The translations under genes and the position numbers were made by a program. DNA of 64,000 nucleotides from Spongiimicrobium salis (GTDB taxonomy: Bacteria; Bacteroidota; Bacteroidia; Flavobacteriales; Flavobacteriaceae), in the NCBI RefSeq assembly GCF_043678055.1, contig NZ_JBHEQA010000002.1:806001-870000 (forward strand), given 5' to 3'. Under the pieces are notes generated by a model, which ran no database searches, was not told the origin of the DNA, and saw only the letters and a program-made list of their open reading frames with translations. Below, one piece after another: positions 61,212-64,000 of the stretch. Position 1 is the stretch's first letter. Each line of letters starts with the position of its first letter.

Positions 61212-62528
61212 CTAGACAAATAAATCTAGCACCAAAACCCCGATCAATCCCATTACCCCAACCGTGGTTTCCATGACTGTCCATGTTCGGAAGGTATCTT
61301 TTACGCTAAGGTTAAAGTATTCCTTAAACATCCAAAAACCACTGTCATTGACATGGGAAAGCATTAAACTTCCAGATCCAATAGCCAATACCATTAATTC
61401 TGGGCTTGTTCCCCCTTGCGTAACCAGAGGCAGTGCTATCCCGGCTGTGGTCAGTCCCGCTACGGTGGCAGACCCCACACAAACACGTAATACCGTAGCA
61501 ATTAGCCATGCCAATATTAATGGGGACAATCCGGAACTTGCGGCCAGCTCTCCAATATAGGTACTTACTTCGCTATCGATCAGTACCTGTTTTAGTGCGC
61601 CTGCCCCTGATATCACCAATAGTACCATAGTAATACTGGAGACAGAATCTGTTAAGGAAGACATGAGTTCCTTCATGTTTTTCCCCTTAGACAGGCCCAA
61701 GGTATAAATAGCGACAAGTACGGAAATGAGCATGGCAATAACAGGGTTGCCAAGAAAAACCAACACTTCTTTAAGTACAAAATCATCTGGAACGAATTGA
61801 TCCGATAAGGTCGCCATGATAATTAACAATACCGGCAATAAGGCCGTAAACAAACTTGCGCCCAAGGAAGGTAAATCTTTTTCTTCCAAAACAACGGGAT
61901 TGTAGAATTCTTTTAAAGGGCTCGCCTTAATATGCTTAATGGTTCGTGCAAAAAGAGGCCCAGCAAGAATAATGGCTGGGATTGCTACAATGATACCATA
62001 AATCAATGTTTTCCCAATATTGGCTTCAAACATGGAAGCCAAAGCCGTAGGTGCAGGATGTGGCGGAAGATATCCATGGGTTACGGACAAGGAGGCAAGC
62101 ATAGGCAGGCCAACATATAAAAGGGGCAATCTAGTAGACATGGCAATACTAAATACCAGAGGGATCATCATTACAAAACCTACAGAATAAAACATGGGAA
62201 TACCTACAATAAAGCCGGTGAGCACTACCGCCCATTGTACATTTTTAATCCCAAATTTCTCCACTAATTTAGCCGTAATTCGTTGTGCGGCACCACTGTC
62301 GGCAATCAACTTTCCCAGCATGGCACCAAGGCCAAGGATCAACACCAAGAAGCCAAGAATGTTTCCTATTCCATTTTGAATCGCCGTAACCACACTTTGC
62401 AATTCCATCCCCAATGCAATCCCTACATAAAGAGAAACAATGATAAAGGCGATAAAGGCGTTGAGTTTAAATTTTATGGTAAGTAAAAGCAAAAGCAGGA
62501 TTCCCGAAGCAATAATGGCAATTTCCAT
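61212..62528 (-). CDS. GntP-family gluconate:H+ symporter
   Basis: This 438-residue transporter has about 12-13 membrane helices and the GntP pattern: GLGAMLGKLIADSGAAQRI near residue 65, YLPPHPAPTALA, GSATVAGLTTAGIALPLV and LSHVNDSGFWMFKEYFNL. It imports gluconate or a related sugar acid with protons. It is convergent with uxuA, so the imported acid may be gluconate, mannonate or a related compound. Confidence 0.92.
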   Translation of the reverse strand: MEIAIIASGILLLLLLTIKFKLNAFIAFIIVSLYVGIALGMELQSVVTAIQNGIGNILGFLVLILGLGAMLGKLIADSGAAQRITAKLVEKFGIKNVQWAVVLTGFIVGIPMFYSVGFVMMIPLVFSIAMSTRLPLLYVGLPMLASLSVTHGYLPPHPAPTALASMFEANIGKTLIYGIIVAIPAIILAGPLFARTIKHIKASPLKEFYNPVVLEEKDLPSLGASLFTALLPVLLIIMATLSDQFVPDDFVLKEVLVFLGNPVIAMLISVLVAIYTLGLSKGKNMKELMSSLTDSVSSITMVLLVISGAGALKQVLIDSEVSTYIGELAASSGLSPLILAWLIATVLRVCVGSATVAGLTTAGIALPLVTQGGTSPELMVLAIGSGSLMLSHVNDSGFWMFKEYFNLSVKDTFRTWTVMETTVGVMGLIGVLVLDLFV

Positions 62529-62688
62529 ATAGGCTATGAATTGGTTTTAAAAATTGGAATTAATGGTATTAGAAGGGGGTAAAAATAAGAGAATAAATGA
62601 AATATCAAACAAAAGCGGCATAGAATCTCATATAATGCATAAAATGGGATAAAAAATTAAGGTATCATCGATCCCGACTCTATTCTGC

Positions 62689-63810
62689 TTATAATCCTTT
62701 AGGAAAATGTTTGGCAATAAAGGTTTTTGCCGTTTGTATGGTTTTCGTATTGGCCATATGATCATGGCGAACAATCCATAAATAATGTTTATAGGCCCGT
62801 TTTTTTTGATCGGTCTCCATATAAGCATCGGCCAACATTCCATGCATCCGCGCTTCCGTACCCCAATCCATATCCGGTACATTGGCGAATCCTTTTTCCA
62901 AAGTCTCAATAACTCCACTAAAATCTTTTGAAGGGAATAAGAAGCTAGCTTTATACAAATAGCCATCTACCACATGAGGAGCCGAGATAATTAGTTTTTC
63001 CATAGCGGGAAGCCCATCTTCCGGTTTTTTAGATGCGCGATAAGCCGCAAAACCCTCATTGAGCAATGCTAGTGCTTCATAGTATTCCCGAGACCATTCT
63101 TTGACATCCTTAGAAGGTTGAAATACCAGAATTCCAGATTTTACCCCTTTACCTCCCAATTCCAGGGTATTGCTATCCAAACGCTTTACCTCCTTTTTAT
63201 CCTGGAGCCAATCATCTACCGGTTTCATCCAATTGGTATGCTTCGTAATTTCAGGAAGCAAATAGTGATTGGGAATATAGGTTGCTTTTTTAAAAAGTTC
63301 GTAATAGGCATCATTGGCCGGCCCTATAATATAATCCACTCCATCCAAAAGCGCCACTTCTGCTGGAGTCAATACTTCATTATCCCCAAGGTGGGCAATT
63401 TTGGTAGTTCCCACCGTTACTACCCATATGATATTGTACAACTGATTTCCAGAATCCTTCATCCGTTCAGCTCCAGCATGATTGCTAGGAATACCTTTAA
63501 ATTGAATATCCTTAAACTGGTAGGTTCCCGCTTCTCGAAACACGGGCGTATGCTCACCTAAATATTTACTGGCATCATGATCAAAATGGGGGTGTGTAAT
63601 CAACACAAAATCTGTTGTGACATTATCCGGAAAGGTATACCCCATTTGATTGTAGCTATGATAGGGATCTAAAAGCACCTTTGTTCCCTGATCGGATTCT
63701 ATAAGGAAAGAAGCATGTGCAATATATTCAATTTTTGCTTCTTGAGCCTTCATAGAAAAGGCATATAACAGCATTAAAAGGAGCATTAGCGGAGTATTGG
63801 TGCGAGACAT
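62689..63810 (-). CDS. Secreted metallo-beta-lactamase-fold hydrolase with TPR-like tail
   Basis: This 373-residue protein has a signal peptide (MLLLMLLYAFSMKAQ). The MBL domain covers about 25-230, with the metal motif HPHFDHDASK (about residue 93), SNHAGAERM, VTTKIAHLGDNEV-like strand (VGTTKIAHLGDNEVL) and PNHYLLPEITKH. It resembles UlaG-type lactonases more than beta-lactamases. The C-terminal 130 residues are helical repeats (PEDGLPAMEKLIIS, DFSGVIETLEKGFAN, KKRAYKHYLWIVRH), a short TPR-like scaffold. It could open a lactone of the neighbouring sugar-acid pathway; that link is inferred from position. Confidence 0.82.
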   Translation of the reverse strand: MSRTNTPLMLLLMLLYAFSMKAQEAKIEYIAHASFLIESDQGTKVLLDPYHSYNQMGYTFPDNVTTDFVLITHPHFDHDASKYLGEHTPVFREAGTYQFKDIQFKGIPSNHAGAERMKDSGNQLYNIIWVVTVGTTKIAHLGDNEVLTPAEVALLDGVDYIIGPANDAYYELFKKATYIPNHYLLPEITKHTNWMKPVDDWLQDKKEVKRLDSNTLELGGKGVKSGILVFQPSKDVKEWSREYYEALALLNEGFAAYRASKKPEDGLPAMEKLIISAPHVVDGYLYKASFLFPSKDFSGVIETLEKGFANVPDMDWGTEARMHGMLADAYMETDQKKRAYKHYLWIVRHDHMANTKTIQTAKTFIAKHFPKGL

Positions 63811-64000
63811 TTTTTCAATTTAAGGTTAGTAATATAGCTTAGAGCAGCCTAAATATAGTCGCTTTATTGTCGTATTAGAGAAAAAATAATGTTAATATCC
63901 TCTCAACTATACGAAAATAAACGCCAGTTTATGGTATACTACGTGATATAACGATTAAATTGATCACTTTAACCGAATTGCATCAGATTTAATAGTAAAA

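Noticed and set aside
1..64000. CRISPR arrays, rRNA genes, riboswitches, complete insertion sequences
   Set aside because: No regularly spaced repeats, rRNA sequence, recognised riboswitch or transposase with terminal repeats was seen. The ribBA gene has no FMN-riboswitch-like leader because its start overlaps the previous gene.

Overview
The window looks like the chromosome of a marine-type member of the Flavobacteriaceae (Bacteroidetes). The main evidence is a 2858-residue secreted protein with a type IX secretion (T9SS) C-terminal sorting domain, a TonB receptor with a carboxypeptidase-regulatory N-domain, and several promoters with the Bacteroidetes -7 box TAnnTTTG. Lipoproteins with Bacteroidetes-style lipoboxes, membrane-anchored AraC regulators and an ABC permease fused to an M1 peptidase point the same way. 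Base composition is moderately AT-rich, and 12.2-18.4 kb is visibly more AT-rich than the rest.

Layout. 0-10.3 kb is core housekeeping: an Lrp/AsnC regulator divergent from a trans-sulfuration PLP enzyme and an NhaC-type antiporter, then tpx, a diacylglycerol-kinase-family gene, ftsK, lolA, an LptF/LptG-type permease and ribBA, all on the + strand. 10.3-12.0 kb holds a nitroreductase, a TauE/SafE permease and tRNA-Ser(UGA) with its terminator. 12.0-34.2 kb looks like an accessory island. Degenerate copies of the tRNA-Ser 3' end lie at 12.15 and 34.2 kb. Between them are a small secreted protein, a possible aerolysin-like lipoprotein, a TPR/HTH regulator, an Nmad2-like protein, palindromic repeat modules, a double-glycine-leader peptide, a four-gene operon for a giant LamG/T9SS surface protein, an AraC regulator, and a TonB receptor with a small Cys-rich partner. 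34.4-47.2 kb is mixed metabolism and regulation: two serine hydrolases, an HExxH protein, a DUF2652/SRPBCC protein, a UDG operon ending in an interrupted Cys-rich mini-gene, a regulator with two AraC-type HTH domains, an XRE/DUF4870 gene and an ECF sigma operon. 47.3-49.4 kb is a minus-strand cluster of two YceI proteins, a frameshifted small secreted protein, a VOC protein and a second double-glycine peptide, closed by a terminator. 49.5-59.1 kb holds two membrane AraC regulators, a LytS/LytTR two-component system divergent from an ABC-ATPase plus ABC-permease/M1-peptidase fusion, and a DoxX protein. 59.3-63.8 kb holds a thioredoxin-fold protein, uxuA, a GntP transporter and a metallo-beta-lactamase-fold hydrolase.

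The most notable signals are these: (1) two distant promoters (34.3 kb and 44.65 kb) sharing one 62-bp architecture of three 11-bp-phased repeats a fixed 19 bp from a TAGNTTTG -7 box; (2) two double-glycine-leader mini-peptides at 18.4 and 47.4 kb; (3) the tRNA-Ser-derived attachment-like repeats and the cassette-like palindromic modules between them; (4) a possible pore-forming lipoprotein divergent from a TPR regulator, with paired TGGACA repeats in the shared intergenic region; (5) a 56-codon Cys-rich mini-gene with a single in-frame TAA. No CRISPR array, rRNA, integrase or complete insertion sequence was seen. All functions come from reading the sequence without database searches.
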